Source: Oxytricha trifallax
Taxonomy: Eukaryota; Ciliophora; Spirotrichea; Sporadotrichida; Oxytrichidae
NCBI GenBank assembly: GCA_000711775.1
Contig: ARYC01001838.1
Location: 1-64,000, forward strand
Direction of reading: 5' to 3'
DNA: 64,000 nt
Positions 21,640 to 32,700 of this stretch are shown piece after piece; within the stretch, counting starts at the first letter, position 1, and each line of letters opens with the position of its first letter. Both the position numbers and the translations under genes were made by a program. The notes under the pieces are model-generated. The model did no database searches. It had not been told where the DNA came from and saw only the letters and a list, made by a program, of their open reading frames with translations.

Positions 21640-24460
21640 TTAATTTCATAGTATTTTCAATGCACTATTAAAATGTCTTGATTAAACTGTAAATATCTGC
21701 TTCAAATAATTCTTATCTAGACTATGGGATATTTCTTTGCAAATCTTTGATAACTTTTTATGAAGCATATGCCAATGTAAGGCCTTTTAAGAAATAAGCT
21801 TTTTAATCGTCAGGAATAGATTTATCTAATTTCATAGTTATACCTAGATCTCCTACTTTTACAAGTTAATCTTTGAATACAAGTAAATTATGCGGCTTCA
21901 TATCTCCATAATACACATCTCTTTGGTGAAGGTAGGCCATTATTTGCATTGCTTGGTAGAAGTAGTAAGCTAGTTTTTCTGGAGAATAAAACTCGTAATA
22001 TCTTGATCTTAGGTCTTCGTCATTCCAAATCTTTAATAAGTCATTAAGAGAAAACCTTGCTCTCTCTACAACAACTAAGTAATCGTTTATTAGGTTTTTG
22101 CTGGGGTCATATTCAATAATTTCCTCTTTCACTTAAGCGATGTATTTATCTGACTAGAGGAATTTTAACTATTAAGTCTCACTCATCATTCCAGTAAATA
22201 CATTTGTAGGGAGAAGTTTTCGGCATAGAAATAACCAATATTGTCATATATTTTTTTAAAAGAATTCATATTAATTGCTAACGTTGTCAATATTTAAAAA
22301 AATTACAAAGTCATTTTAGTGATTGCTTAAATTTTCATATTATACCTAAACTTATCTTTATTGTAATAATTATACCAACAAAATTAGTTAATCTCAAAAT
22401 TTAAATTTAATTTTTAATTCTAATAACTATATTTGGAATATTTTCTAAAAAATACTTTAACATTCTATACAAAATCACTTATTGTTAACAATTTCCTATT
22501 TATAAAAATCAAATTTTAATTTTAAATCTTGAAATATATATATTAAAAATTTATAACGAATCAAATTGCTTAATTTCTTTTGCTAAATTATTATTAGTAT
22601 TGTATTACATCAATAATTCCAAACCAATTATAAATATACATAGTTGGGAAGTCTTCTCCCTTAAACATTTTACTTATCTATTTCTGTTGTATTTTTAGAT
22701 ATATCAATAACAGATTTCTTAATAACCACTTCATCAATTCCAGCATAGTCCAACTTGTAGACTACTGATTCACCTCCTCAGGCTATCTCACTCACTCCAA
22801 TTACATTTTGATATTGAATAATAATTTAGGGGTGAGGAAGGTTTATTATTAATAAACTCTTGCATATAGTTTAATATGAATTATAAATAAATTTATTCTT
22901 CTATTAATATTCTAAACTCCTAATTTCAAGGGTGATAAATTTAAACATCATTTAAGAGTATAAAATAAGTAAATTTGATTCTTGAATTATTTCTTAACAT
23001 TAAATTGTAACACATGTTGCTTAAAAAGAGTTCATATCAAAATTTCGAATCACTATTAAAAACAATAGATGTGGTTGAAAGAGGAGATTTTTATTGCTGT
23101 AAAGAAGTTATGTCAAAATATTATAGAGAATATGTTATATTGTATATATTAATGTTAAATTAACATAAAATCGTTCATAAAGGTATAAAGTACTTAATGT
23201 AAAAAAGTTATGAAAAAATTAAAAATCATAATTTTAAAAGTAGCTTCCTAATAATGTTTTTTATAATAATTTGGGGGGGGCAACACCTGAACCAGTAAAT
23301 TATTATCTTATTTCTACCCTCCCTATAACTTTTTAAATACATCACTAATATCAATTAAGGGTCAATTAACATGAATTAAGAATCAAAAATAGGTATAGGT
23401 AACTCCTTCATGTCTAAAAGATCAAGTTTATACATAAAAATAATCATATAAATATGCACATTTTTAAAATTATTTTTTTCAAAAAAATTGCAATTTTAAC
23501 TTGAATTTTGATTTATCTAAATGTTATATAATTTAAATTCCAACGAGTTACCAATATAAAATTTGGAGATATTCTGATACGAGCTTAGTAAACTGCCTTT
23601 ACTTTTTATTGGTGACTCGTTGGAATTTAAATTATATAACATTTAGATAAATCAAAATTCAAGTTAAAATTGCAATTTTTTTGAAAAAAATAATTTAAAA
23701 AAATGTGCATATTTATATGATTATTTTTATGTATAAACTTGATCTTTTAGACCTGAAGGAGTTGCCTATACCTATTTTTGATTCTTAATTCATGTTAATT
23801 GACCCTTAATTGATATTAGTGATGTATTTAAAAAGTTATAAGGAGGGTAGAAATAAGATAATAATTTACTGGTTCAGGTGTTGCCCCCCCCCTAAGTTTG
23901 GAAAAGATATTCACCCTTTATTAATTATATAATAGCATGCATAATAACAATTAATCTTATTTTATAGCAATAGTATAAAGAATTAATTTTCAAGTAGTTC
24001 ATAATACTGTCCTCTTAGTTTAAAGACAATGGTGTCTCTGCAATCTTAGAATATAAAATTGTTTAGTTTTCTTTGCATCTTAAGATCATTTCTTCCTACT
24101 TTCCAATAAAATCTTTGTTGTATTTTTCGAATATTTTATATCTTAATAAAGTTATAAATTTAAGTTAACCATTAATAATTGCACAAATATGAATATAACT
24201 AAATATTTCCCTTATACACAAGCCTTATTTAACGATTAGGTAATTTCTTTCGAAATCTTCAATAGATTTCGGATTGAAATTGGAATTTGTAACTTGATAT
24301 TGTGTATAATTTTCTTGGGGTGCTGAGCTTTTTGTAGTAACATACTATGCCTTTTAAAAATATCTATTAATTTCTGGTTTTTCTGTTTTTTCAATGTAGT
24401 CATCATCGAGATCACAATTTTTATCTTCTTCATAAAGCTTCTATTCAATATTCTTGGAAA
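21640..24460 (-). CDS. Protein kinase gene, copy B, in four germline segments
   Basis: Minus-strand segments at about 24460-24202, 24136-23985, 22845-22645 and 22212-21640 encode the same kinase as copy A, with its acidic N-terminus (DLDDDYIEKTEKPEINRY), Gly-loop, YYGDMKPHNLLVF catalytic loop and GDLGI motif. Pointers AATATTT, AAATTA and ACTTC join all four segments in frame, the last giving RRLLPTNVFTGM. The first segment is whole here, whereas copy A is split by the palindrome-bearing IES. One oddity is an in-frame TGA in the Gly-loop (near 22783) where copy A has AGA (Arg). That makes B either a recent pseudogene or evidence that TGA can be read. The second IES carries the foldback element at 23273. 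Confidence 0.75.
21650..22212 (-). CDS. Kinase core segment of copy B
   Basis: The C-lobe segment is open from TNVFTGMMSETQQLKF through KIWNDEDLRSRYYEFY, FYQAMQIMAYLHQRD, GDMKPHNLLVFKD and the ADIYSL helix. It is nearly the same length as the copy A segment and very similar in sequence. Two TAA/TAG codons fall at positions that are plausible as Gln, supporting the ciliate code. Confidence 0.8.
22213..22650 (-). other. IES between kinase Gly-loop and core segments, copy B
   Basis: ACTTC occurs at both coding edges (read on the minus strand), and keeping one restores the frame. The IES ends also carry a short inverted repeat, GGGAGAAG. Copy A has an IES at the same place whose ends are the inverted repeat AGATTTCTGCTCA, so the boundary sequences differ between copies. 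Confidence 0.6.
23273..23893. mobile_element. Foldback element with poly-G/C ends
   Basis: The left end is a G8 run followed by CAACACCTGAACCAGTAAAT. The right end is the exact complement ending in a C run at 23893. Arms of about 283 bp (23273-23555 and 23607-23893) are nearly identical around a 51-base loop. No ORF is evident. It lies in the second IES of kinase copy B. The poly-G terminus resembles the element at 41610-42268, although the internal sequence is different. Confidence 0.85.
24137..24208 (-). other. 72-bp IES in kinase copy B, pointer AATATTT
   Basis: AATATTT is present at 24130-24136 and 24202-24208. Keeping one copy joins the segments so that REIFEKYNKDF is read in frame. The homologous copy A junction uses ATATTT. 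Confidence 0.75.
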
Positions 24461-24852
24461 TATATTAATATGATATGTTTAAAATCTTGAATTTCAATTT
24501 AATTGAAATAACTTTTTATCAGATATTTTCCTAAATATCTTGTTATATTTAACATAAAATTTGAAAAATAATAAAGTTGTATATATTTAGTAAATAAGAA
24601 GTAAAAAACATTTCTGAATTTATCAAATTTATTTAATTTCGATATAATGAATAAAAAAATTCAATATAGACGAGCAACATGAGTTAATGACCCCTAAATA
24701 GAGCTTATCATCATATTATTCCAATTAAGATTGAGTAGATAATTGTTAAATTATATAAAGGACTAAGTCTTCAAAGTTTATATGATAAATTTTTTATCCT
24801 CTTTATTAAATCTTGAAGAGTTGAATTTGTTTAAATAATTGAAGAGCTACAT

Positions 24853-26085
24853 TCATTTTTTCTTAAATGGTTCTGTATTCTCTACTGCATAATGAGGCTC
24901 GTAGAATAACACATCTTGCTAATATAAGGAGATAAAATAGTGACAATTAATTTTAATTTGACAATGTAATGAAATTCACTTCAATCCATTCTGATTATAA
25001 AAGATATATTTTCTCTAATGTTACAACAAACTATTAGGATTCTTCGACACTTTTATTCATAAATCAATTGAGCTTGTTTTTCTTAACTATTAATAATCAC
25101 TCTGAGATAAATTGAATTCTTAAATTGTTTAAACTTATAATTATAAAATAAGAGAAGTTTAAAATAGACTTAAAAAAAATAATAAAATTGGAGAAAGCTA
25201 TTAGACTGATTACTATTAAATTATATATTCATATTTATTATATTTCTTATATCAAATTTCTTTTTTTTATTAAATAGAATAATAAATTAGCCTACTAATT
25301 TAACATAAAAAAATTTGTTAAAATTATAATAATAGGAAAAAGATTATAACATCTCTTGAAAAAAATTAAAAGAAATACTTGTAATATTTTTATGAATTTA
25401 ATAACTTTAATTTAAATTGTTAATTTTTTTTATATAGATTAAAATATAGAAAAGAATTATTTTTAATAAAAAATACATGATCATAATAAATAAATATTTA
25501 TTTTTAAACTAGAATTTAGCAATATTGCTTTAAAACACGGTATCTTAATCGATTTGCTCTTTAATTTTAAAGGTGTTAGAGTTTTAATTGTGCTAAGGTT
25601 AGTTTTAGGAGAAATGAACAGTTTAATTATTTGTTTCTGTTAATGTTTAACTGGCCTCCTGATTTAATTATGAGACACCAGAAACTTCGTTTTTAGCTTA
25701 AGATTACTATTTTTAAGCATCTTAAAGGCTATTCTGTATGATTGTTTACTATTAAATTTTTTTTTAAATCTCAAGTAATAAAATATAGTAGGTTAGTATA
25801 TATATTACTTATAAAAAAATAAAATTATTTTACAAATATAATCTCAAAACTATGTTTCTAGTTATTATTAGATGATGCTTGGTCTGATCTATGCCCTTCT
25901 ATCGCTTAAATTTCTTCTTTTAAGGCCAAGATCTTTGTGTTTTAAGATTTTTATTTAGTATTTTTACATTCCTCATATTTCATAATATTATGTTCTTCCT
26001 GTGATGCTTATTTATTAATCAGATGAGGTCTCACAGCATCTTAATTACTCAATTGTTCGTTTAAAGTAACTTCTATTGTTAAAAA
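24853..26085 (-). CDS. Unidentified gene in at least three segments, one with an intron
   Basis: Segments on the minus strand lie at about 26085-25855 (coiled-coil-like; EEHNIMKYEECKNTKQKSQN and ILALKEEIQAIEGH), 25760-25500 (basic; IRRPVKHQQKQIIKLFISP) and 25060-24853. In the last, the frame reads MNKSVEESQQFVVTLEKIYL then LQSEWIE. A 62-nt intron (GTGAAT..TATTAG) follows, then DVLFYEPHYAVENTEPFKKK and TGA at 24853-24855. Whether these are one gene is inferred from strand and spacing. It ends about 390 bp upstream of kinase copy B on the same strand. No family was recognised. Confidence 0.45.
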
Positions 26086-26759
26086 TAATTTGATTTATGT
26101 GAATATAATTAAATTGATTTTCAAATTTTTTTAAGAATTTTAATATAATAAAATATTGAAATTGATTTTTGCATTAAATATAGCCTAGTTTTTGAAGAAA
26201 TAATTACAGTTTTCTTTATTATTTATTTAACATTAAATATACTAAAATGTATGCTTTATATTTTAAGGTGGATACAAAATAATTTAAAGTATGATACATA
26301 TGAAATAGTACTTATTATTAACTTTTAACTTAAATAGAATAAAATAAGGCATTTATATTCTTAGGTTAAATTATTAATTTAATCCTTAAATGGTATTACC
26401 TAATTAAAAATTTCTATTTAGTATTTTTTTATTTTTAATTTGACAAATACTCATTTTTAAAATATTGAAAATGGTTAAATTATAATTTTCAAACAAAAAT
26501 TGTAAAAAAAGATATTAGTAAAAAATATACTATTATATTTTTTTTAAAAACACAATAATATTAAAATTTTTTTTAATAAACTGAAGTTAGAATTAAAGAA
26601 AATTATATAAGTTTTTAAGTTATCAATAAAATTAAGTTTTAAAAATAATTGCTAAATTAAATATATACTTACACATCAAATTTAATATTTTTATTACTTC
26701 TTTATATTTTAGCATAATAAAATGTTTAACTCATAAAATTTATTAATTATGAAATACTT

Positions 26760-26860
26760 AAGTGATACCACTCTTTCCTATACATGAGCCCATTTTATAT
26801 TTTTGTTTATTGATTATTTTCCTAATTAGTGATACTTATATACTACTGATTAAGGTTAAT
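26760..26860 (+). repeat. Dispersed repeat, copy 3
   Basis: The copy begins GTGATACCACTCTTTCCTAT, followed by ACATGAGCCCATTTT. It lies just upstream of the TBE-like element at 26915. Same family as the copies at 11005 and 12503. Confidence 0.5.
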
Positions 26861-26914
26861 TATTTTTTTGAATTTCTTTTTACAGTTACAAAAACATATT
26901 TTTATATTCTTTTT

Positions 26915-28136
26915 CAAAACCCTAAAACCCTTTCAATAATTTGATATAGTTTTTGATTGATAAAAGGCTTCAATTAAGGCATACCTTATAGGGTTTTATT
27001 ATGGTTTATATAGTGGTTTATAGTCCAAATATTAGTAATTTAAGGAAGTATATGAGAGATTTAGGGTCAGTTTATGATAGTTAGTATCTAGATTTATTGT
27101 TTAAGTTGCTTTATGGATGTGATTATTAAAATAGTGATCAACTCAAGTCTATTCTAATAACATGTTCTATAGAAAGTTGAGAGATATTCAAAAATTAATA
27201 TTTAGTAAAATCAAGTTGCTTTATATCCTTTTACTAGGAATGGTATAGAGAGAATTATTTTCTGAAAATGCAAAAGGTAAATTGATTAAATAGCCCAACA
27301 TATCAATGAAGGATTTCAAGAGCTCCCAATATTACTAATGATCTTGGAGACATTTATGATTATTAATTCAAGCTTTACGGTAAATTATACTGAGCTTAAT
27401 CAAGCTATAAATCCAATCAGTTTTAATACTTCACCCTTTTACTTTCAATACCACCATCAACTCTTTCCTTGGAGGTCTGATTTCTTTTTGTTGAGAAAGC
27501 CAGAGTTGGCATTTGGTTGATGCTAAATTACCACCACATTCATAGAGACTTAAATGCAGGAATTATTACGATTGATTTTTCAAAGTCTAAGAGTATTAAT
27601 TATCGATTTAACAGAGCTCAATTAATGCAGATCTCCATATTTAAGGATATTATAAATTCTCCTAGTTATTTCCAAGAGGAGAAGATTAGAGATACTGAGA
27701 CACTGTGATGACTATAGGCTATACAGTAATGAAAAGAGAGAGAGTGATAATCCAATTAAACGATTACTTTATCTGCAAAAATGAAAGAGATTCTAAATAA
27801 AGAATCAAGAAACATCTAGATATATAAAAATTAAAATATGTTAAGAATGCTCTCCTATTATACTTTCATCAAGCCAAGCAAAGAAACTTGCCTTAATAGA
27901 CAAAATCAAATAAATAATATTCAAAAGTTTTAAATTAAAAATCTTCATAATGTCCTTAAACTTATATATGTGTGAAATATTTTTTAATTTTTCTTGTTAA
28001 ATATAAATAAATAATTATTATTATAATTAAAATCCTAAAAATAAGCCTTAAAAAACTCAAATTAAGTATGCTTTTTTTTTTGCTTTTTTATTAACTAAAA
28101 ACTCAATAATACTACTGAAGAGATTTAGTGTTTCGA
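26915..28136 (+). mobile_element. TBE-like element related to the one at the window start
   Basis: The left tip CAAAACCCTAAAACCC at 26915 and the next 190 bp match, in inverted orientation, the right end of the element at 1-806. The right tip is degenerate (AGATTTAGTGTTTCG, ending near 28136) but its inner part matches again (ACTCAATAATACTACTGAAG). Plus-strand open stretches at 27338-27520 and 27517-27708 (for example FYFQYHHQLFPWRSDFF and NYHHIHRDLNAGIITIDF) are probably remains of an element protein with at least one frame change. It is shorter than an intact TBE, so it is internally deleted. Confidence 0.7.
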
Positions 28137-28251
28137 ATTTGTTTTTACAAAATTTATAATTTTCAAAAAAAATAATATATAAAGGTTAATTTTAAATTAA
28201 TCATGATTTATCTATGAATTTCATTATAGTATATACAGTTAATAATAATAT

Positions 28252-28442
28252 TGTAGGAATACATTTGATTAGCGAAAATAAATAATAATTAATTAAATAA
28301 ATAATTAAATTTGTGGCAGTTAACTTTCTGGAAACCTAGACAATATGGTACTTATTGGATAGAGAAATTAAAATTGGCTCGACTTTTAATTATTTATTTA
28401 ATTAATTATTATTTATTTTCGCTAATCAAATTTATTCCTACA
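28252..28442. repeat. Foldback whose loop contains half of a hairpin MITE
   Basis: The left arm, 28252-28307, is TGTAGGAATACATTTGATTA continuing into an ATTAATTA-rich tract. The right arm, 28387-28441, is its complement. The loop starts GGCAGTTAACTTTCTGGAAA, the same sequence as the outer arm of the hairpin at 58606-59025, so one arm of that MITE is preserved inside another inverted repeat. Confidence 0.7.
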
Positions 28443-29456
28443 GTAATTGAATATCACTATTATTTATTTATGGTTATCAAATTAAATACATAATTGAAAA
28501 AATTTGTATTTAATAATTAATTACATTATGTGATTCATAAATTAAAAAGGATATTTCGCAAGCTAAATATAACTCCATAAATTTGTGTTATTTAATTATG
28601 ATAAAAATTTTTATACAAGCTTGCATTTTAACACTTGTTATTAAGACTTACTAAATTAATTTCAATATGCTATTTATGAATGCTTGTTAGTACCCCAAAA
28701 TTTATTCAAATTTTTATTATTTTAAGAATTATAATAAAGATAATTTTATAAAAGTGTTGGTATTCGACTAAACTATTTAGAAATCGTTTTTAATGAATAA
28801 ATAAAGTATTTTTTTAATTATTAGAAATAATTTTTTTAATAAAAAACATAATAAAACCAAATGCATTATATCAAAGATTTAATAAAACCATTAATCAATT
28901 TAACATGATACAAGAAAACTTCTATAAAAAAGCTAAATAAAATTGTATATTCTATATCATATTCTTATAAATTAGTTTTTATTAAATAATTTATTGTAGA
29001 AATTTTATAAACAAAAATTGTTATTATAAAGAAATAAATTATAGATTATTAACTAAAAATTCATTATATTAACAAAAATTATTTTTAATTATCTAAATAA
29101 CAATAATAATCATTAAAGTCATTCGCATAATCATAAACATTAATATTGTCATTACTTTAATTTATAATTCTTTGATAAAATTGAATTTTTTGTAAAAAAA
29201 TATAATTACCATAAATTGTATTTATATTATTTAAAACTGTACGGAAACTCATACATATAAATAAGCCAGGCAGATAAATATAATCATATGCTTTCATATT
29301 TTATTTTGGGCAACTAATCCAATCTACTCAAGGAACTTAATACCTATGCTGAACAAAAAGCTTCAGTAACATACTCGGTACCTATTGCCTCATATTAACA
29401 TAAGTTGTCTTTATTTATATATAATTGATTGTAAAGGAAATATAGTTAGGATTAAA
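28443..29456. other. AT-rich spacer upstream of the TLDc array's last gene end
   Basis: No coding was recognised in about 1 kb. Near 29370 the sequence TACCTATTGCCTCATATTAA resembles blocks in the spacers at 38520 and 50210, so it is part of the repeated unit of the tandem array. Confidence 0.4.
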
Positions 29457-29786
29457 TCATATAAGTTGAAACACTGCAATTTCTAAAACTTTGAATTTAA
29501 ATTATCCACCTAAATGTTCTTGTGCTTCATTTGTTTCAAACTATGTTCCACTATGAAATTCATAAGTACCTCCCAAGTTACAGTAACTGCCATTATTCTT
29601 ATCACAATCATCAGAGATGATGATATCATATCCGTATCCAAAGTGGCACAATCTTTCCTTATAATGCCAAACTGCGTTATTGTAATATCTATATTGTTTG
29701 TGGATGGATTTCTTAGTCAAACTAAACACAAATGCAGAGGGGTCACTTTAATATTTATAATCAGAAGGCGATGTCCAAGGTACAGA
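29457..29786 (-). CDS. C-terminal TLDc segment, paralogue 1
   Basis: The segment is open from SVPWTSPSDYKY through DPSAFVFSLTKKSIHKQY and DCDKNNGSYCNLGGTYEF to VLEIAVFQLI and TGA. The order S/T-x-PW, DP..FVF.L, FG.G.DI, DNCD, LGG.YE and the closing V.EIEV-like strand is the TLDc signature. TAA or TAG is used as Gln several times. Paralogue 1 has SDDCDKNNG where paralogue 2 has WDNCDQNRY. Confidence 0.85.
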
Positions 29787-32700
29787 TGTTATATAATAAT
29801 AATAATAATAATAATAATATATCTAATAAAGAATTAAATTGGATAATATCAAAATAAATACTTAACGTAATATGAAACTAATGACTACTTTTCATAATTG
29901 AAATATTATACTTTTTATTTTTAAATCAATTATTTAAATTAGTTTTGACAAAGATCGTACAAATTTGATTGTAAAGATTCATATTTTTACTTTTTAATAA
30001 ATATAATTCGTAATTTACAATTTTACAGGTTTTACAAATGTAAAGATTTATGTTGATAAGTTTATATATTAACATTGAATAAAAACTTTTCTAATCGCCA
30101 AAATTATAAAAAGATGTACAATATTAAATCTATTTTATGACTAATTTTACTCAAATATATTAAAATAACTCGTATCTCTTAATAAAAAAAACCTTAAAAA
30201 CGAGCTAAATATATATAGAATTAATTAAATAAGTTCATAATGTCTGTTTCAAAATGAAATTATGAATATAAATTATTAGTTTGAAATTTTATTATAAACT
30301 AATAAGTTTCTTTTGAAAATATTAATAATTTGACTATATATATATATTAAAATTAATAATTTAAAATATTTAGTAGATTTTAATATCATAATTATTAAAA
30401 TATGAACTTACTTTGATAATTTAAAATTTCATTTTATTTTTATAGAATGCTTTACATTTTAATAATAATTTATAAATAGATAAATTAGTAGTAAAATTTG
30501 TAGTTTTTTAGGCAAATCTTAATTACATACGAACTTTAAAACTTTTTTTAAAAATTAAATGATATAAAAATATATTCTCTAATTATATTAAGATAAAATA
30601 AATAGAAGTGAAACCTCCAAAGACTTCTCCAAATTCACTAAGGATGAAGCATATTGTAGGCCCTTAGTTATCACATAACTAATGGAATCTAGCTGCCTTA
30701 AACCCATTAAGATTTTTAAATTCGTATTAATTTATTAAATAGCACAATATAATAAATAGTAAAATTAGATTTAATAAGATTTTAATAAAATTATTTTCTC
30801 TTTATAATTTTAACCATGAGTAGATCCTCTGAACAACAGCTTAAACTTTCAAAAGAGGTAGAATTATTTTATATTAAAAATTTTAATATAATTTTTTAAT
30901 AAATATATATAAATTTATTCTAAATATTGAATATTGCAAGGTTATTTCAATTATTATTTCCTCCAAAACTTCTTATCAATACCATCCCTAATGATAAATT
31001 TATATATTAATTTAACGAATGAGTTCAGGCTTGAGTAAGCCTGAGTCTGATTTAGTAATTTCTAAATTCACTAAAGCCCAAAACTTCAACTTCTTAGGAT
31101 CTTTAGGTTAATCTTTTATATTAATTACATGCTACACTTAAGCAGCTTATTAGACAACAGCTTCATTTTGTTTCTAGTTTATTTCCACATTTTGAGGTTA
31201 TTAGTTGCTAAGCGCAATCTTTTAAAAAATAATTGTTAAATTTAAAGTATAAATTATCTATGTTTAGTTACAAATGATTTAATTACTCTTATCTACAAAT
31301 AAAATTCATTAATATTTATTATGTTTACAAGGTTAGGATTATTATCTTTTGCATTTGCAATGTAAAGATTATTATCTTTGGCATTTAATCTCTCTTAGAA
31401 TTTATTTTAAAAATATAACAATAAGTTATTTCACAATCAGAAATTAAAAATATAAATTTTTATTGGTAAAAGAATAAATGTTTGCAAATCATTCATTTCT
31501 AATTAATTTTTTTATTTTTTCTTAAATATCTCATAATTATTGATTCAAAGCAAAAAAAAAACCTTTACTGCTTATTAAGATCATTTGACAAATTATATAA
31601 TTTATTCATTATTATTATTTAAAGATGTCTTGATCATACCGAGTTACCCCACCCTTCCCCAGTCCTTACCCAGGTACAATCCCTAACTCAAAAATAAAGC
31701 CCTTAGTATACCCCACTTTATATGAAAAAGCTTTTTCCTAACGCCTGTATCGACTGACTTAAAGCATGCTTTTATTCTACTCTTAAAATGCACTAAGCAT
31801 TTTCAAGTAATATTAAGTTGTGATTTTAATATTTAATTTATGTTTACTCTCATTAAATATATATTTAAAGTATAATCATTTAATTAAATGTACAATTTTT
31901 AAACATATCGCAAAGTATTTTTTGTTTACTTAAGCACTCACTTTATTAGAGAAGCTTATTTTTAATCGAAAGAAGTTTTTAATAGTTAATAATTACTTTC
32001 GCAATTCTTTAGTGTATATCTCTTAATAATTTTAAAGTTGGATGTATAAAACCCCATGAATTTTTTAAGAATTAAGATAAGGGGGTACAATTGATTAATT
32101 AAGAATTATTACTATATTGGCGTAAATTTAATCTATTTAGACTAATAATTAAAGCCATTGGCTCGAATTATTTTCCACTAAAAATAAACCAATCAGGGTG
32201 TGTATATTGTCTTTTACGCTATTTTTAATTGATTTTATCCAATATAATAATAATTCTTAATTAATCAATTGTACCCCCTTATCTCAATTCTTAAAAAAAT
32301 TATGGGGTTTTATTTACATTTTTAAAATAAATTTTCAATTTCTTCATAAATCTTAATATAAAGCTTTTTAAGCAAATTAACATAGGCTGAAATTTTAATT
32401 TTTAATATAAAATTAATGATAACAACTAAATTAAAAAACAAATATAGATAAAAAAATATAAATTTATCATTTCTACATATTATTTCTTATAACAATAAAA
32501 AAAAACATCAAATATAGATTAATAATTACATTACCTAAAATAATCTAAAATTATATTATATAAAAGTCCAATTAAATACTTATAAAAAAAAATATATATT
32601 CATAGTAAAAATTAAGGCAAGTAATTTAAATAATTATTTCCCCTTAGTAAATTTATTTAACTATAGATATTTTACTTATTAAGCCCTTAACCTTTACATA

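Noticed and set aside
29514-29837. A 107-codon plus-strand ORF
   Set aside because: It lies antisense to the TLDc C-terminal segment, which has a clear family signature on the minus strand.
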